The notes below the pieces were generated by a model, which searched no databases, had not been told where the DNA came from, and was given only the letters and a program-made list of their open reading frames with translations. Made by a program: the position numbers and the translations under genes. Positions 49,696 to 62,790 of a DNA stretch of 64,000 nucleotides are shown here, piece after piece (positions within the stretch are counted from its first letter, which is position 1; each line of letters starts with the position of its first letter). This DNA comes from Chaunax sp. Z400 (taxonomy: Eukaryota > Chordata > Actinopteri > Lophiiformes > Chaunacidae), in the NCBI GenBank assembly GCA_037577475.1, contig CM075194.1, positions 21,020,992 to 21,084,991 of the forward strand, in the 5' to 3' direction.

Positions 49696-51819
49696 CTGTA
49701 TTGTTTTTATAGAATAACTATCAAACTAACTAATCTAGGGGTATGTTTTCATAATGAAGGAGTCAAACTATCATGGGACTGTTGCTTTTAGGTGCATTTA
49801 CATAAGGGGGAAACTGAGCTGCCTTGGTGGGGGTTTACATTCTCTGAGTGCTGTCTAGGTAGTGCAGCAGGTTTCTCCACAGATTCCAGCCCAGACATAC
49901 ATACCACCACGCACTCTTTACTGGAACGGACAGCCAGGCCACTGAATCTGAACATCATTCACACCAGCAGCAACAATCTAAAGCAGTATTTATGATCAAA
50001 TTTAAACAGCGCTTTCTATGGTCCTGAAAACAACAGCTAAGTGATTGTCACACATTTAAGGTCAATAATTTTGACTTTACTATTTTTCTATAGATAATAA
50101 AACTTAAACATTGGGAGCAAAAACGCAACTAAATACATAAATACTGAGACCTTTTGCTTGTGGAGCCGGAAAATCCACCAATCTTATGAAAGCTGCTATT
50201 ATCTGAGGTCCATCTTCCCCTTTAAAAAGAGTTCAGTGACAGTATTGTACAGTATATGAGTGCATTCCAGCTCCAATTTTTCCAGTAAGTGCTTGCGAGA
50301 CACAATCTTACCATGTCACAGATGTTGGGAAAAATGATCACATGGGCCGCTGGGCAAGCCAGAGGGCTTTGGTATGTCAGAGAATACGCTCAACATGGTA
50401 AACTCGCAATCTGATTGGTTGAAAAAATATGACAGTCACCATATCATCCCCATCTGGCACAGGTGGAAAATCTGATTGGATAAAAACTGTCACAGGAGAG
50501 AGTAGCAATGGACGTTTGTAAAATGCATCTCGTATATTAACCTATAATGTTAGAATTTTCTGGAGGCCAGCAGAGAGGGTTTTGTTGTGACTTTTAAAAA
50601 ACGTTTGCTTAGAATGAGGTTTGTCATGTGCGTATGTGTTTACAGCAGTGCAATTCAACATGTCTGCTTGAACTAGCTCACAGCAAAGCTCTATTTATTA
50701 CCATAATTTCAACAGTTTTGAAACAGTCCCTGACCTATTTGAGGTGTAATGACTCCTTTTTTCAGAATGATTGAGGTCAGTAGGATTCACCCTCTGCAGA
50801 CAATGAATCATAGAATTAGTACAACATACCGCAAGCCTTCCAATCGTTATGATCCGCCCCCCAATTAATCAAACAAATAGTGAGGCTTAAAATAGTCGTA
50901 CCAGCATTTTTTTGCAGAATATTCGCCTCAAAATGTGTTAAAACAACAGTAGAATAGTGGAGGCTCTAAACCTACCTGCCTTTACACTTGGCATGGGTCA
51001 CACTACTGAAGAATATTATGCTGCACTCCAGCAGTTCAGAGGTAAATCATCTACATAAATATTTTTGGTCTGCTCTTCGTTTTCTCTCTCTCCTCTGTCA
51101 CTGTGTGGTGACATTTGGCACCTCTAGCTGTGCTCACCAGGCTAATTCCTGTCTACACCGCAGTTCCATCAAACACTGTTGGCTTTACAATGTTGACACT
51201 ATTCATAACACAGCATCTGTTGCTTGTCTGCTGTGTGAAGAAGGGGCCCATCACAGATCACCAGCGCCTCTTAAACAGTGGTTTACTCCTGGATGTTTTC
51301 ATCATGAACTCGTTGGCATCTTGGCATCTTATTTCTCTTTTTCCTTGTGAGTAAAAAACAAAGACGATTCATGTTGTGAAGGATTATGTTGTCGTCGTGT
51401 CCACTTTAAATCAGTTCAAGCAGCTTGATGCAAGTGGATCCTATCAATCAGAAAAAGAGAACCTATCCCTGCTCATCCATATAAGTGAACCCATGAATCA
51501 GCTAGTTCTTTTATTAAAAAAAAAATGATGCTGGGTTCAGACCTCCCAGTCATATCTCACATTGTAATTGTGTAGGTTTATGGTGATTGGACACGGTGTT
51601 TGTCTTCTGCTTTGCAATTATCCTGTCTGACAGTGTAGCTCACTGCTCAGACCTGCTGCCTCCCAAACCAGTCGTCAGGGCTACAAACCATACTATACTC
51701 AATATGTCAGAACGCTGCCCAAATACTGGCATTTTAGGATTTCTAGGATGCTTGACATGCACTTTCACCTCCAGTTTCTTTAATAACATTATGTCTTTTA
51801 TAGTTTCACAGTCCATTAA
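49696..51819. other. non-coding, no gene recognised
   Basis: Unique sequence. Two AATCTGATTGG boxes occur at 50408-50420 and 50468-50481. The 120-codon frame at 50988-51350 overlaps a second frame of similar length and neither is recognisable. Confidence 0.35.
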
Positions 51820-52527
51820 AGGCGCCTTCACACCTAACTCATTTCGTCTGGACTTTCCGACTTTTCAGTTTGATGCGGACCAAAAATGGCAGGTGTGAAA
51901 CCTCCTCCAGGCCAAGGTCCAGATCAATCAGCCAGCGCTTTGGTCTGATACCAACTGAAACTGAACTATCGTTCGGTTTTTTTACAGTGTGAATGCACTT
52001 TTTTGGTTGGTTTGGACTTTTAGGCCAATTACAGGAAGTTACAGCAAGCTGTCATCACCAATAAAGAAAAGAAGAGCAAACAAATGGAAGAAGGAATTAA
52101 AAATTGGCTGCAGCACATGGGGAGAGGAAGAGACGAGGCATCTAATAGTGATATGGTCCGATGAAGAAATCTAAAGTCTACTGGAAAAAGAACAACATGA
52201 AAACGCTGAAACTTTTAATTTATTTTCTGCAAGGATGAGAGAGAGAGAGAGGATACAAGAGGATTGGGAGAGCAATGACACTTTAAGGTAAAGAAACTGC
52301 AGCAGCACGGTGAAAAGGTGTGAAAAGCCATCAGAAAATGTGGTGCGTCTGCAAACGAGAAGGACGATTTTCCTTTTAGTGATGACCTGGACAGCATTCA
52401 GGGCAATCAGTCATCAAGTATAGATGATCACAGGATGTAGGTATGTCATGAAAAGTTCTTTAGGGCGCAAAACAAAACAAAACATAAACTTGAACCTTGG
52501 TTCGGACTTTCAGATGTGAAAGCACCC
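51820..52527 (+). mobile_element. PIF/Harbinger-type element, 0.7 kb
   Basis: The left end AGGCGCCTTCACACCT and the reverse complement of the right end, GGGTGCTTTCACATCT, form imperfect TIRs. TAA flanks both sides (51817-51819 and 52528-52530), the expected trinucleotide target. The interior holds a decayed Myb/SANT ORF but no DDE transposase. The end at 5246-5420 belongs to the same family. Confidence 0.75.
52040..52439 (+). pseudogene. decayed Myb/SANT-like ORF of the Harbinger element
   Basis: One frame reads KKRRANKWKKELK, TWGEEETRHLIVIWSDEEI, a TAA stop, and SLLEKEQHENAETFNLFSAR. After a further stop and gaps it reads KKLQQHGEKV and DDFPFSDDLDSIQGNQ. The W.EEET..LI.IWSDE.I..LLE motif, followed by a helix with FPF.DDLD.I.G, is the trihelix/Myb-SANT DNA-binding fold of the second PIF/Harbinger protein, which in active elements helps the transposase reach the nucleus and bind the ends. 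At least two in-frame stops and a missing middle make it non-functional. Confidence 0.65.
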
Positions 52528-52944
52528 TAAAGCATCTGTGAAAAGGCAATATCAATAAATAAATAGCCTTTTAATTGATCTTTTTCTTCTTTTGGACACA
52601 CACAATACACACTGAACTGCTTTTTATGTCTTGGTGCAGCACCATTCAGGCTTTTATTAAATCCATTCCAGACCATGTCGTGTAATCGATCTACCCGCTG
52701 CAGCAAACAAGCCAATGCTAAAAACCAAGCATAATACAAAGGGCCAAACGATTAGGGAGGTGGGGATAGTATTGAATGAGGCCTCAGTAACAAAGAACAG
52801 ACACCTGTTTCATTTCAGGCCGTGACAAAGACCAAACTCATGATCTCATCCCTGCAGCTTCATCCAGCCTCCTCTGTGCCAAAACACAGCAACTTTTTTT
52901 TTTTTTTTTGCAGTCTTGCTTCATGTCATGGCTTCTGTTGGTTG

Positions 52945-53060
52945 GTCCACAAATGTGGTCCCAGCAGGAATGTCTGAACAACTATTGGATCGATTTCAAC
53001 AACATAGATGATACCCAGATAATGAATTGCAGCGTCTCCTGTGATCTCCTACCCTTTTTT
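52945..53060 (+). repeat. dispersed repeat (CAACTATTGGAT family)
   Basis: Contains GTTGGTTGGTCCACAAATGT, GAACAACTATTGGATCGATT and CCCAGATAATGAATTGCAG, then GTGATCTCC. The order fits a very common fish repeat (TTGGTCCAC...CAACTATTGGATGGATTGCC...GATGAA...GGTGATCCC). It is preceded by a T-tract at 52892-52910 and, at 52531-52891, by unique sequence. Confidence 0.5.
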
Positions 53061-55754
53061 TTTATTAAGCACCACCTGATTTCTTTCTTGTTTAGTGATA
53101 AATCTGAACATCTCCTTGGTGGTCTGGTGCAAAAATTCAACCTTATTTTCTATCCTACGTAGCTCTACAGAGGCATCTTTTCCTTTTGATAGATTGTGTC
53201 TTATTTGTGCAGGTCTTGAGCAATCTATCAGAGATTACTGCCCCCTCCAGAGCCACCGGCCAACACAAAAGACGTGAAAAAGGAGGAGTAATTGATGTGG
53301 ATAACCCTTGACCCGATGAGTCGATTAACGTTTGATATTCCCTCAATTTTTCGCCGTTTCTGCTCCTGTCTTCTTTTTTTTTTTTACCCAAACAATGAAG
53401 TTATTTCAGCGTTTGCAGCAGCTGCATGTGAGAAATGTGTTTAACTGAAACTCCCTGCAGCCTCCCCTGTGCCAGCTTGTCTTTACCCAGCCATTACCAC
53501 ATCCTAAACAAGTCGGCAGATGTGCGCCTTCAGTGGAACCTCGGCCTCATTAAGCTGCTACTGTTGATGGAGGTGTCCACTTCAGCTTATGATTAGCCAA
53601 TCTCTCTGATGATGGCGTAATTGTAATTACCACCAGTTTCAGGTTGAAAATTGCTTTGAGGCATCTTGTTTTTCCAAAAAGAAACTGATCGCAGTGGTCG
53701 TCTTCAGGAGGGCTGCATCATGGGATTCAAACTGATCTCTACTGCATTCTTATCATACTTTGGCCACAGTAATTAAATTTTATATACGTAATCATCTGAA
53801 CCAAAATCAAACACAATTACATTTAGTATTTACAGTGATATTTCCTTTGTCCTTAAAATCCTAATGCTTTTTCAGAGTATTATGTCTGTAGTCATGACAA
53901 ATAAGAACCTGCTGCTGCATTAATTTAATCGATTTAGCATTTATAAAGTAAACATAAGGATCCACACTCTCCTGGGTCCACAGTCATATCTGGTGGTGAT
54001 TTATGTGGCCTGGCAGAGCATGACAGTGAGTGAGTCACTCATTCATCACTATAGCAACCACCTCTAGACTATAATTTCCACTGCTTTGTATTGATGTAAA
54101 AAAGAAAAAAGAAAAAAAAAAGCCAAAGATGTAATTTTCTGTTATCTGTTCACAGTGGGTGAAATCAGTCAGAGTTTGTTGTTTGTTTCGTCTCTCTTGG
54201 ACTGACTGTAATGTCTTCTTTCATTCAACACTTGTTCATTACAAGGTTGTCTCAAAGAAAGTCAATAAAAAGACTCAAACGTTTGCTCTTTTCTGGAAAT
54301 CATGTCTAAATTTGACATTTTTATTGTCACCTCCAGGTTGGGGCTCCTATGAATTGTCACAAAATGTCAGCCCGCTTGAGATCACACCTTTCCTGAAGAC
54401 TCCTCTTGAACAATCAATCAACCACGTCATCTGGTGAGAATACATTTCCCCTTTGACGATTTGATGAAATCCTTCACCTCTGAAATAGTTTGCTATTTAA
54501 GTCAATGCTTATTACAGGCCCTGCTGGGATATTGTGTCAAAACAATGAGTCAAAACATCACATTTGACATATTTTATTTATGACTGTTCTCCCTGAATAA
54601 AAGAGTTGAAGTAGGATGAACAATCAGCTTAGCAAGGCATGAACTGTTTAGATCAAGAATTGTTTAACTAAAATTGTCTAAGTTATTCTTGAATTCATTG
54701 GAACTATAAAAGACATATCAAATTACAGGCTATTTCAAAATATTATGATTTATTCTAAAATTTTACTGAAAATTAGACTGAAAGAAGCCACTTTTGTCTT
54801 AAGACGATTAAGGGCTTTATTTACAAAGCCTGCTAATTCAGTAAACCAAGGTTGTAAATGAGACTGCCTGCTTTTTAAGTGCAGAAACGTGAGATCTGAT
54901 TATGTTCTCTCTTGTCTGGAAAGTAGCCTAATTGAGTGCAAGCCAACATTTTCTTGAATTTGAAATGTTGGTTGAAGAGAAGACACTTTTAGAGCTATCA
55001 TCCTGCAAAAATAAAAGGCTTTATGTGCAGAAATGTCAAGACAATAACCTGATGCTATCAACTCAACAAAATATCTGATTGAATGAGATATGAAATTAGG
55101 TCTACAATGAATGCTAACAGCTAACTACTAAAACAGCCTGCTTATTAAGTGGCATCACATGGCTGCTTCACTTCTATTCCACTGATGCAGACCTGCTGTG
55201 AGTCATTAAAAGTCAGGGCAGACATCTTCCAGCAGGAAGCCACTGAGGGACACAGGAGGGTAAAGTCATGTGAAAAATATCAGGTTGTTGCATTGTTGAT
55301 TTTTTTTTTTTTGTGGTGCTCAGCGGAGGACTCTGGGAAAGTTACTTTACAAAGCAGCTCCTACATATTACATGAGGACAAGCACACAGTTTTCAGCCGT
55401 TCCACTTCTCTTCAATTTGAATGATATGAAACTTCAGCAGAGCCTTTTACTGAACAAGACAATAACACAGCAGCCCCACGTCCTTAAACATCCCTCGTAG
55501 AGTCTGCAGTCTCACCAGCAGCCTTGTGAGACTCTGCTTAGTGTAAATACAGCTGTGCTTTGAGCAACTGTTAATCAGCATGCTAACATGCTCACAATAT
55601 AATGCAATCATGCCGATGTTTTTACTATGTTCACCATTTTGATTTGACGAGATGGCATGTTGAAATCGACTTATGATAGTGATCCAAATCATCATCTGCA
55701 TCCAGATTTTTTAGTTCTCAATTTTTTTTCTAATTCCTACAGTGCTTGGCCTGA
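53061..55754. other. non-coding, no gene recognised
   Basis: Unique DNA with A/T homopolymer tracts (53378-53388, 54103-54120, 55299-55311). The stretch 53540-53660 (GATGATGGCGTAATTGTAAT context) is a candidate for conserved non-coding sequence. No exon recognised. Confidence 0.35.
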
Positions 55755-55990
55755 AGTTACATGATGTCATCCCCATAGGATCTAGTGTCAAATGTGATCT
55801 GGATCCAAGTAATATTCCAGATCTGGTGATCCAGAATGTTTAAAATGTATAGGGCTCATGGAAAATCCACTCCTGTGAGATAAATAATCATGATTCAGAC
55901 TTCAAGCTGTTGCTGAAACTGTGTTGATTCAATTTGGCGTCAAATTTTACGTTTGATCCTCAAAAGCTCCTCATTTAGATCCCGAAGAAA
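55755..55990. repeat. dispersed repeat, family C copy 2
   Basis: Direct-orientation relative of 49495-49695. The core GATCTGGATCCAAGTAATAT plus TCCAGATCTGGTGATCCAG is nearly identical; the flanks are diverged. Confidence 0.6.
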
Positions 55991-57409
55991 ACCACCATTA
56001 GTGAAATATTGTTTTTGCCGTATTTTTCTCACGTCCCCTTCCTCAAGATCTTCCCTTGTCTCTTACGACAGACAGAAAGAGGCAGATGGGGGAAAATGTA
56101 GCAGAGAAAAAAGGGGAGTGAGCTCATGGTTCCCCTCCAGTGACTTCTTCAGGCCCCCCCGGGGCAGAAGAAGTGTTGATCCCTGTTTGTTGAGAAAAAG
56201 CAGCATGGTGGTTCATGGGCAGGTGGGTATAGCAATGTAGAGAGAGTGCAGCCTGGAGGGAAGTAAAATGATAGCTGTCATTTGTATTCCATGATGCTGG
56301 TATAGACTCACTCCAAAGGACCTGCACACAAGGACACGAGAAATCACGCCCCAAAGTTATACACACTCACATCATCCGCATACATACACAGTTTCAGGCC
56401 ATCAGCCAGTATTTTAAAAAGCCTATATTCCCTGCAGGTCCAGGAGCAACATTTTGATGTATAGACCTACTTCCTCCAATCCAGCTAGCTGGTTGTGAAA
56501 AGAATAGATCCTTCTGAGGCGGAGGGTTAAACACCTCGTCATTCCCTCACCCATCATCCCCTATCACGCACAAATCCTCGCCCTAAATCAGCAATCTCTC
56601 TACGAGCTAATAGCTGGTGGAAGACTGGTGCATCGCCTGTCCCTGATGACTCAACTGTCCCTACCAGCTCGCCCGATCTCCTCCCCAGCTCCCTCCACGA
56701 GGGGCTTGTTGCATCGCGAGTGATCTGTCACGGGCGTGCAGCGGTGCAGCTCGAGAGTTATGAAGAGCGCTGTTTAAAATCTGGAGCATGTGCATAATTC
56801 AGCATTTTTGTGGTGGGAATTCTTTATCAGGCCATCAATCTTAAAGCCTTGAAATCTCTCCAGCGCTTTTATTAAAACTTTTCATCACACTAAGGAAGCG
56901 CTTCAGCACAAATAACAACATTCTCTGGGTAAACAGACATGTACAGAGGCTTCATCTCTGCCTTTCCTGTATATCTTAAGTGTTACTTGAATGCATGTCG
57001 CTGAATGAAATATGAGCCTGCAGCAATGCAAGTAGACTCAGCGATTCTCTTTTAAACTAGACACTGATCATCCTCTAGAAGGTGACGTGAATAACACTGA
57101 TCGTCTCATTATATTGCAGTGTTCTGCAGATTTTGGGTGCTGGCATTCATGTGGATGTTACTGTGACACACACCACCCACCTCCATCGCTGCTGACCATG
57201 CACACTTCACTCATGGCAGTGGAGTTCATTGATGGCAGCTGATGAGCCACAGCCACATCCATCAGTCTGGCTGATCCGCTGGGTGCTCCATAGAGCTGAA
57301 CAGTTCCAGTCTACCTATATTTATTTTTAAGGAGACTGGTTCACTTCAAACTGTGGTCCATTGTCATGGTAACTTATGCTACACAACACACCTGCTCCAG
57401 AGCAGGTTA
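55991..57409. other. non-coding, no gene recognised
   Basis: Unique sequence, GC-richer at 56000-56250 and 56520-56760. At 56741-56910 three GCGCT-containing motifs (GAGCGCTG, CAGCGCTT, AAGCGCTT) and ATGTGCATAATTCAGCAT occur in a stretch of even composition. The segment is repeat-free and a candidate regulatory element. Confidence 0.35.
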
Positions 57410-57417
57410 TGTTGAAA

Positions 57418-57956
57418 CAGGGGCGGATCCAGGGGCGGGGCCAGAGGGGCACTGGCCCCAGTTGAAATCTGATTGGCCCCTGAAGTGCCCCTGTCCTGTC
57501 ACTTGTCTGTCTTTTTTGTTTGTTTACAACTTGAATACTTGACTGTCAAGTTTTTCTCCTCTAAACTGTTGTGTATGCTATAATACAGTGTATAAGTATT
57601 TACTTTAATATAAAAAAAGAATTGTTTTTAATTATTTTATGTAGCCTATTACATAATTGGAAAAAGTGTCTTATGTTTTATATTTATTTATGCATCCTAG
57701 TTTAAAATTCAATAATTGCTAAACTTTTTTGATGTACAAAATGTGCTTGAAAAAGGCACAATTTGCATAATATATTCCATTATGTGTGTCTTTACTAAAA
57801 GCTATGGAGCCAACAACAAACAATGAATGACTGGTGAAATATTCTGTGTCTTACTGAATAAGGAAATGTGTATGAATGTTGGACATATAGTTGGACCCTG
57901 AAAAAATGTGGCCCCTCTATGGCCCCTGATTTAGAAAAATTCTAGATCCGCCACTG
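57418..57956. mobile_element. hAT MITE with perfect 8-bp target duplication
   Basis: The termini CAGGGGCGGATCCAG and, reverse-complemented, CAGTGGCGGATCTAG are inverted repeats. Both sides carry the identical octamer TGTTGAAA (57410-57417 and 57957-57964). Subterminal GGCCCC-rich blocks also mirror each other (GGGGCCAGAGGGGC, and ATGGCCCCTGAT near the right end). The AT-rich interior has no ORF. The perfect target duplication and ends are strong hAT hallmarks and suggest a fairly recent insertion. Confidence 0.85.
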
Positions 57957-58337
57957 TGTTGAAAGTAATAGATCAAAACATATAAAAGCACCACCTGCTG
58001 ACCAATCAAATCAGTGGAAAAAGACATAATAATATGTAGGAGGGCCTTCCTCTGTCTTCCTCAGTTCAGGTTTTTTTTCTCATTTTAGCTATAAGCAGTG
58101 TTAAAGCTAGTTCATTGTGGTTTTGTATACTGATATCATCCTACAACAGAGACTGGTTGAAGCACATACTTGTTTTAGTTTTAATTATAGCTGAAGTTCC
58201 ACTCTGAATTACGTTTCTTAATTTTTTAATGCGTTTGACATTGTCAAGGTTGCAGCTTTAAAAGATTAGGCTAAAACTCCAAAAGTCCAGTATGTCTTCA
58301 CCATTGTCCTCATCCTTGTTGAAAGTCAGCACAGGAA

Positions 58338-58420
58338 ATATATATCATATATATATATATACATACATATATATATATGTATATATATATATACATACAT
58401 ATATATATATATATATACAT

Positions 58421-58464
<44 letters not shown>
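58338..58464. repeat. (TA)n/(TACA)n microsatellite
   Basis: About 127 bp of TA repeats with regular ACATACAT interruptions. The stretch between it and the hAT element (57965-58337) is unique. Confidence 0.95.
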
Positions 58465-58466
<2 letters not shown>

Positions 58467-60949
58467 TAGTTCTACTTTATTCTTCAGTTTATTCATTGGA
58501 GCGATTCTTAGATGCTCGATAAATCGAGATCTGTAGTGATTTTACAGGTATTACTCCAAACAGCATCATGATACTCTGTTACTTTGAGCCTTAATTTACA
58601 TTGTCAAATGAAAAAATAAATTTGTCAAATCAAAGTCCTTAAAGTACCTCCCACAACAATCAAGTGGCAACTTGCAATAAGATGTTCCTGCTCACTTCCC
58701 ACAGATGAAAAATCCATCTCTGGGAAGTAAGCAATCAAAAAGCAATAATGAGAAGCCTGTGTTATTTTGTTTGTGAGCAAAACCAATTTATGTCATGCCT
58801 GAATGAAAACAGAGCTATTATAAATCCTAAAATAATGAATTTTCACCGGGCATGCGGTGATCAGAGATGTCTCAGAGTCAAAAAGTGTTTCATTTATCCG
58901 TCTTACTTCTTGCTGTTATTCCTGGTAGCCTTTCAGATCCTCACTTGAACCTGATTTCCTTAACCAAACGCTAACAACCCTCCCACCTTCATGTCATCTC
59001 CACAGCCGGGGCTCAACGTTTGTCTTTTCTTCCTCTCCTCCTTCTGTTCTGTAGACCTCTCCATCTGTCTCCACCTGTTCTGGGCGTCTGAAGTTTGGTG
59101 ACCTGAACTCACAGGGCTGGAAATAGTTGAGAGAAAATGGCATGTGCTCAGTTCATCAGCCGACCTGCCTCACTTAGAGATCGCTCTCAGACTCCTGCTA
59201 TCCATCTATGGCCACTCTAGCTTTTGAATCTGACTCTGTCTTCTACTCTCACTTCACTTACAATGAGAGGGTTGATGACATTCAAAGCTCCTCTTTATCC
59301 GTGCCTCTAAAACTGGAGCTACCTTTTTATCTAACCTGGCATTAAGCTGCTGCATTTAGCATTTCACCACCACTTCACCTTATGTTAAATCTCTACCAGT
59401 TTATACACTGCATTTAAATACTACGGGTTGAACTGTAGGACATTTTTACCTCACAAATATTAGTTTCATTGTACTTTTGTATAGTTATATCATCATATAT
59501 GAGATCGTATCATTCCTCACCTCTCTCTTAGAAAGGAGTTGTCTTTTATCATCTCTGTCAACATCACCACAGCCTCTACATCAGCATGGCCTCCACCTGC
59601 ACTGCTGTGTTTTACCCTGTGCTGTCAGTGTCTTCCTGTTCTCACTGCAGAGCCGATAGTGGAGGTGTCACGAGTCGAATTCAATAAAGCAGCTGTGAAG
59701 CCACCCTGTGAGATTCACACCAAACCCCGTAACATTTACATTCGCTGACTGCTGATTGCTGCTGCCAGTTTAATGGTCCTGCAGATTGATAATGTTCTCT
59801 ATTGTCACCACTGTGGGTTAGTAAATTATCCTATTGGCATCTGAATTGGGATTCGAAGTGAACTCTAAGCTTACGGCAGAAAGAATCTTGTGGTAAATGT
59901 CTTTACATCTGTTACACCGGAGCGCCTGCAGGCTAAACAGCCCTTCCTACTTTAGTTACATTGGATCCTGCGACATTCATCCCAATCTTGTGTCATCATG
60001 AGGGCTTTAAACTATGGCATCAATGCTCTCGACATTGCTTTCTCTTTTTCTATGGTGTGACTTACAGCCACCATATGAAGCTTTAACTGCAGCCAGAATC
60101 AAATCACCAGACTAAAGCGTCAGTTTAAAGTTCAGCTGTCCCCACGGCTCAGTGAGACGTTTATGGGCTTCTTTCCTCCACAGATGATCTTATCTCACCC
60201 TCCTGTCAAACTTATATACCGCCGCTAATCCCCAGGCCAAAGCCGTTTGAACCAGATTAAGGTGAGCCTGAAGTTTGCGTAAGTCAACACGGTAATGGAT
60301 GTTGCACTCCGAATTTGGCCCTTTTATCGGTTTTGCTGCTTAGATGTACGCAGCACCAGGCTAAGATGGGCTCCGTCGCAGCTGCCGGAGGTAATCTGCT
60401 CTGGCCAGTGTTTGTGTCCATGACCTCAGTGGCTCTTTCCCAGCTTGTCTTCACACACATGAGATTCACCAGAGAATGTATTTAAATCTATTGACAAAGG
60501 GCTTCAATTCATTTTTAACTAGAATGGCACCCAGATGCTTGCCAAGGCCAAACAATCCTACACACGTCCTCAAGCTATTGTAACTGAAAAAGAAAAGAAA
60601 AACCAAGGTGGTCTGATAAGATAAATGATTTAAAAATAAAACATAAGTCATAAATAGTAGGCATGAAAGATGATGCAACTTTGTTTACAATGCTATATGT
60701 CTCTTTAAAGTACAAAGTCTATAGTTTTACAAAAATGTTAAAATGTTAAATGTTTTTAATCCTGCAGATCTCGATTATTATCTGTACCACACTATACAGA
60801 TCATAGATATCGACACCATAAATATGGGATTTTTTTTTCCAATCCAAATTTATGGATTATTTTCTGAGACACTAGGAAAAAACCCAAAAAAATTGCCCTA
60901 TTTGGGAATGTTAAACAAAGTGGACACAAATCCCTATATCCACACGTCT
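58465..60949. other. non-coding, no gene recognised
   Basis: Unique sequence. The stretch 60100-60480 is evenly composed and repeat-free. Short frames here (58748-58948, 59477-59748, 60284-60678) lack recognisable motifs. Confidence 0.35.
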
Positions 60950-61080
60950 ATTTGGGTCAACATCAAAAGCGATTTTTTTCCTGCTCTATTCTCCATCCTT
61001 CCACCAAGTTTCATGGAAATGTATCCAGTAGTTTTTGTGTGATCGTGCTAACAAGTCAACAAACAAGCACAGGTGAAAAT
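60950..61080 (+). repeat. dispersed repeat, forward copy of an inverted pair
   Basis: Contains CACCAAGTTTCATGGAAATG, CCAGTAGTTTTTGTGTGATC and GTGCTAACAAGTCAACAAAC, the same module as 20265-20408. Confidence 0.5.
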
Positions 61081-61149
61081 GATCTATTTACTGTGAGTCT
61101 AACTTCATTTTCACACGTACACCGTAGAACTAGTTCTACCTCCTCCAAG

Positions 61150-61330
61150 AAGGTTATGTTTATACCCATGTCCATTGGTTGGTTGGTTTGATTGTCAGCA
61201 TGATTATGTCAGATCTACTGGATGGATTTCCATAAAACTTGGTGAGAACCATGAGAATGGCACATGGGAAAGGAAAGAACACAATTTGTTGCAGATCCAG
61301 ATAAAGGAGCAGATAGAGAAATGTCTGTTA
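61150..61330 (-). repeat. dispersed repeat, reverse copy of an inverted pair
   Basis: Starts GGTTATGTTTATACCCATGT, then TTGTCAGCATGATTATGTCA, CTGGATGGATTTCCATAAAA and CAGATCCAGATAAAGG. Its reverse complement aligns with 60950-61080 over the CACCAAGTTTTATGGAAATC core. The 70-bp spacer leaves the two copies converging. Confidence 0.55.
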
Positions 61331-62289
61331 AACATTTTGATATTGGAGTTTTTCAAAAGGACATTTTTTCACAATATACTTGTAATACATAATTATAATA
61401 TTTTGACATTATGTAATACATAATAGGATACTGTTCTGCAATAATTACATTTATTTTAATATTTCAAGTGCATTTTTCAGGATTACATTTTCATCCTTTT
61501 ACTTAAGTTACATTTTTGAAGCAGGACTTTTACTTAAAGTATTTGCACAGGGTGGCATTAGTCCTTATGAGTAAAGAATCTGATCAAAACATACTAAAAT
61601 GGCACTTAGTAGAGTCCATACCTCTTCCAATTAACAAGTCCCTCCAGGATCTCACAGGCCTTTACTGTGATTGTTGTGGCCTAAAATGCCTGATTTCACA
61701 GCAGGTTTTGTCAAAAGCTGTGTTACATGTTGCAACATTTTCAGGCATTTTACACACACATATATGTTTGAATCATCGGCATATGTTTGAAAGATCGTAG
61801 CAAATGTTTGAGGGGCAAAACGTTATGATGACCGTATCATAGAGATCATATTAGTTTACTGCTGTTTCTAATATGTATTTTTGACATTTTTCAAAAATCG
61901 CTAGTTGTGTGTGTGTATCTGCTCTCTCTGGCCAAAGTTATAACATTGTTTTAAGGCTGATTTGTGCATTACAGGGCCGCATCTTGACATATTTCCTCCT
62001 TTTGATGGCATATGACACCTGAAATTTATCCCAGAGCAAACCATTGTCCAGATCAGGTCAACTGCGTGATTTCCAGATATCAGTAATGTCTTCTGGATGT
62101 CCCCATTTGAGTAAGGAGTTTTTTATACATCTATTTTTGGACGTTATATCAACTTTATCAGTGTGGCCTGGAACAACATATCCAAGTTGTGTATGCGCTA
62201 CAGCTTAATCATCCTCTGGAAGAACAGTGCCACTAAATAAAAGAAACCATCTTGCATCTGCACTGTAATTGTTAAAGGTCGTCGGAACA
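61331..62289. other. non-coding; T-rich dispersed repeat at about 61430-61560
   Basis: TCCTTTTACTTAAGTTACAT and GCAGGACTTTTACTTAAAGT resemble a common fish repeat with (CTTTTACTT) motifs. The rest is unique and no gene was recognised; the 94-codon frame at 61516-61800 starts inside this repeat. Confidence 0.4.
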
Positions 62290-62450
62290 TTCGTGAAACT
62301 CACGGCAAACTACAATGATTGGACAATAGTTGCAAATAAGTTGCAGTGATTGGACAAAATTGCAAGGTCATGCAGAATTTGCGGGGATTGGTTGAATTTG
62401 CGTTAATTGTTGCGATCGCGACATCGCAAAATCCTGGAGAAACTGATTAA
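62290..62450. repeat. dispersed repeat with GATTGG and TTGCG motifs
   Basis: Short near-repeats of TGATTGGACAA and AAATTGC/TTTGCG are followed by TTGTTGCGATCGCGACATCG and CAAAATCCTGGAGAAACTG. It looks like the end of a fish DNA transposon. It provides chance upstream in-frame codons before cox8 that should not be counted as protein. Confidence 0.4.
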
Positions 62451-62577
62451 GGCAGACCAACCCTACGCATCTGTGTTTGGTTTGTATAACAGAAAAAGAA
62501 AAGAAAAAGGATTGTCATCTGGATCTGTCCCTGTGCAGCTTATTCGGTCGAGAAGATTTTGCTTCGCTGTAGCAAAC

Positions 62578-62790
62578 ATGCCACTGTGGCTGAGGACCTT
62601 TGCCGGCAGTGCTGCTCCTGTCCTGATGGCACACACCGTCTCTCAGAGGGCTAGTATCTACACTAGACAGACCAAGGAGAAGATCGGCCCAGTTGAAACA
62701 GTCATTGGAATCAGCATGTTCTCCCTGACCATCCTGGGACCATCTGGATGGATCCTGGCCCATTTAGAGGACTACAAGAAGAGAGAATGA
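62578..62790 (+). CDS. cox8: cytochrome c oxidase subunit 8 (intronless, probable retrogene)
   Basis: This 70-residue frame encodes a small single-pass subunit of mitochondrial complex IV, acting in the inner membrane. Residues 1-26 (MPLWLRTFAGSAAPVL, then HTVSQRAS) are rich in Arg/Ser/Ala with no acidic residue, as expected for a cleaved matrix-targeting presequence. The mature part follows with KEKIGPVET, a membrane helix at about 41-62, and the family-defining end GPSGWILAHLEDYKKRE (COX8: PAGW.LSHLE.Y). Length matches the family. I chose the ATG at 62578 because the homology starts there and A is at -3; the frame is open further upstream but enters repeat sequence. Known vertebrate COX8 genes I recall have an intron; none interrupts this frame, suggesting a retrocopy with an intact frame. 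No poly(A) tail or target duplication is clear. The isoform (8A or 8B) is not resolved. Confidence 0.8.
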   Translation: MPLWLRTFAGSAAPVLMAHTVSQRASIYTRQTKEKIGPVETVIGISMFSLTILGPSGWILAHLEDYKKRE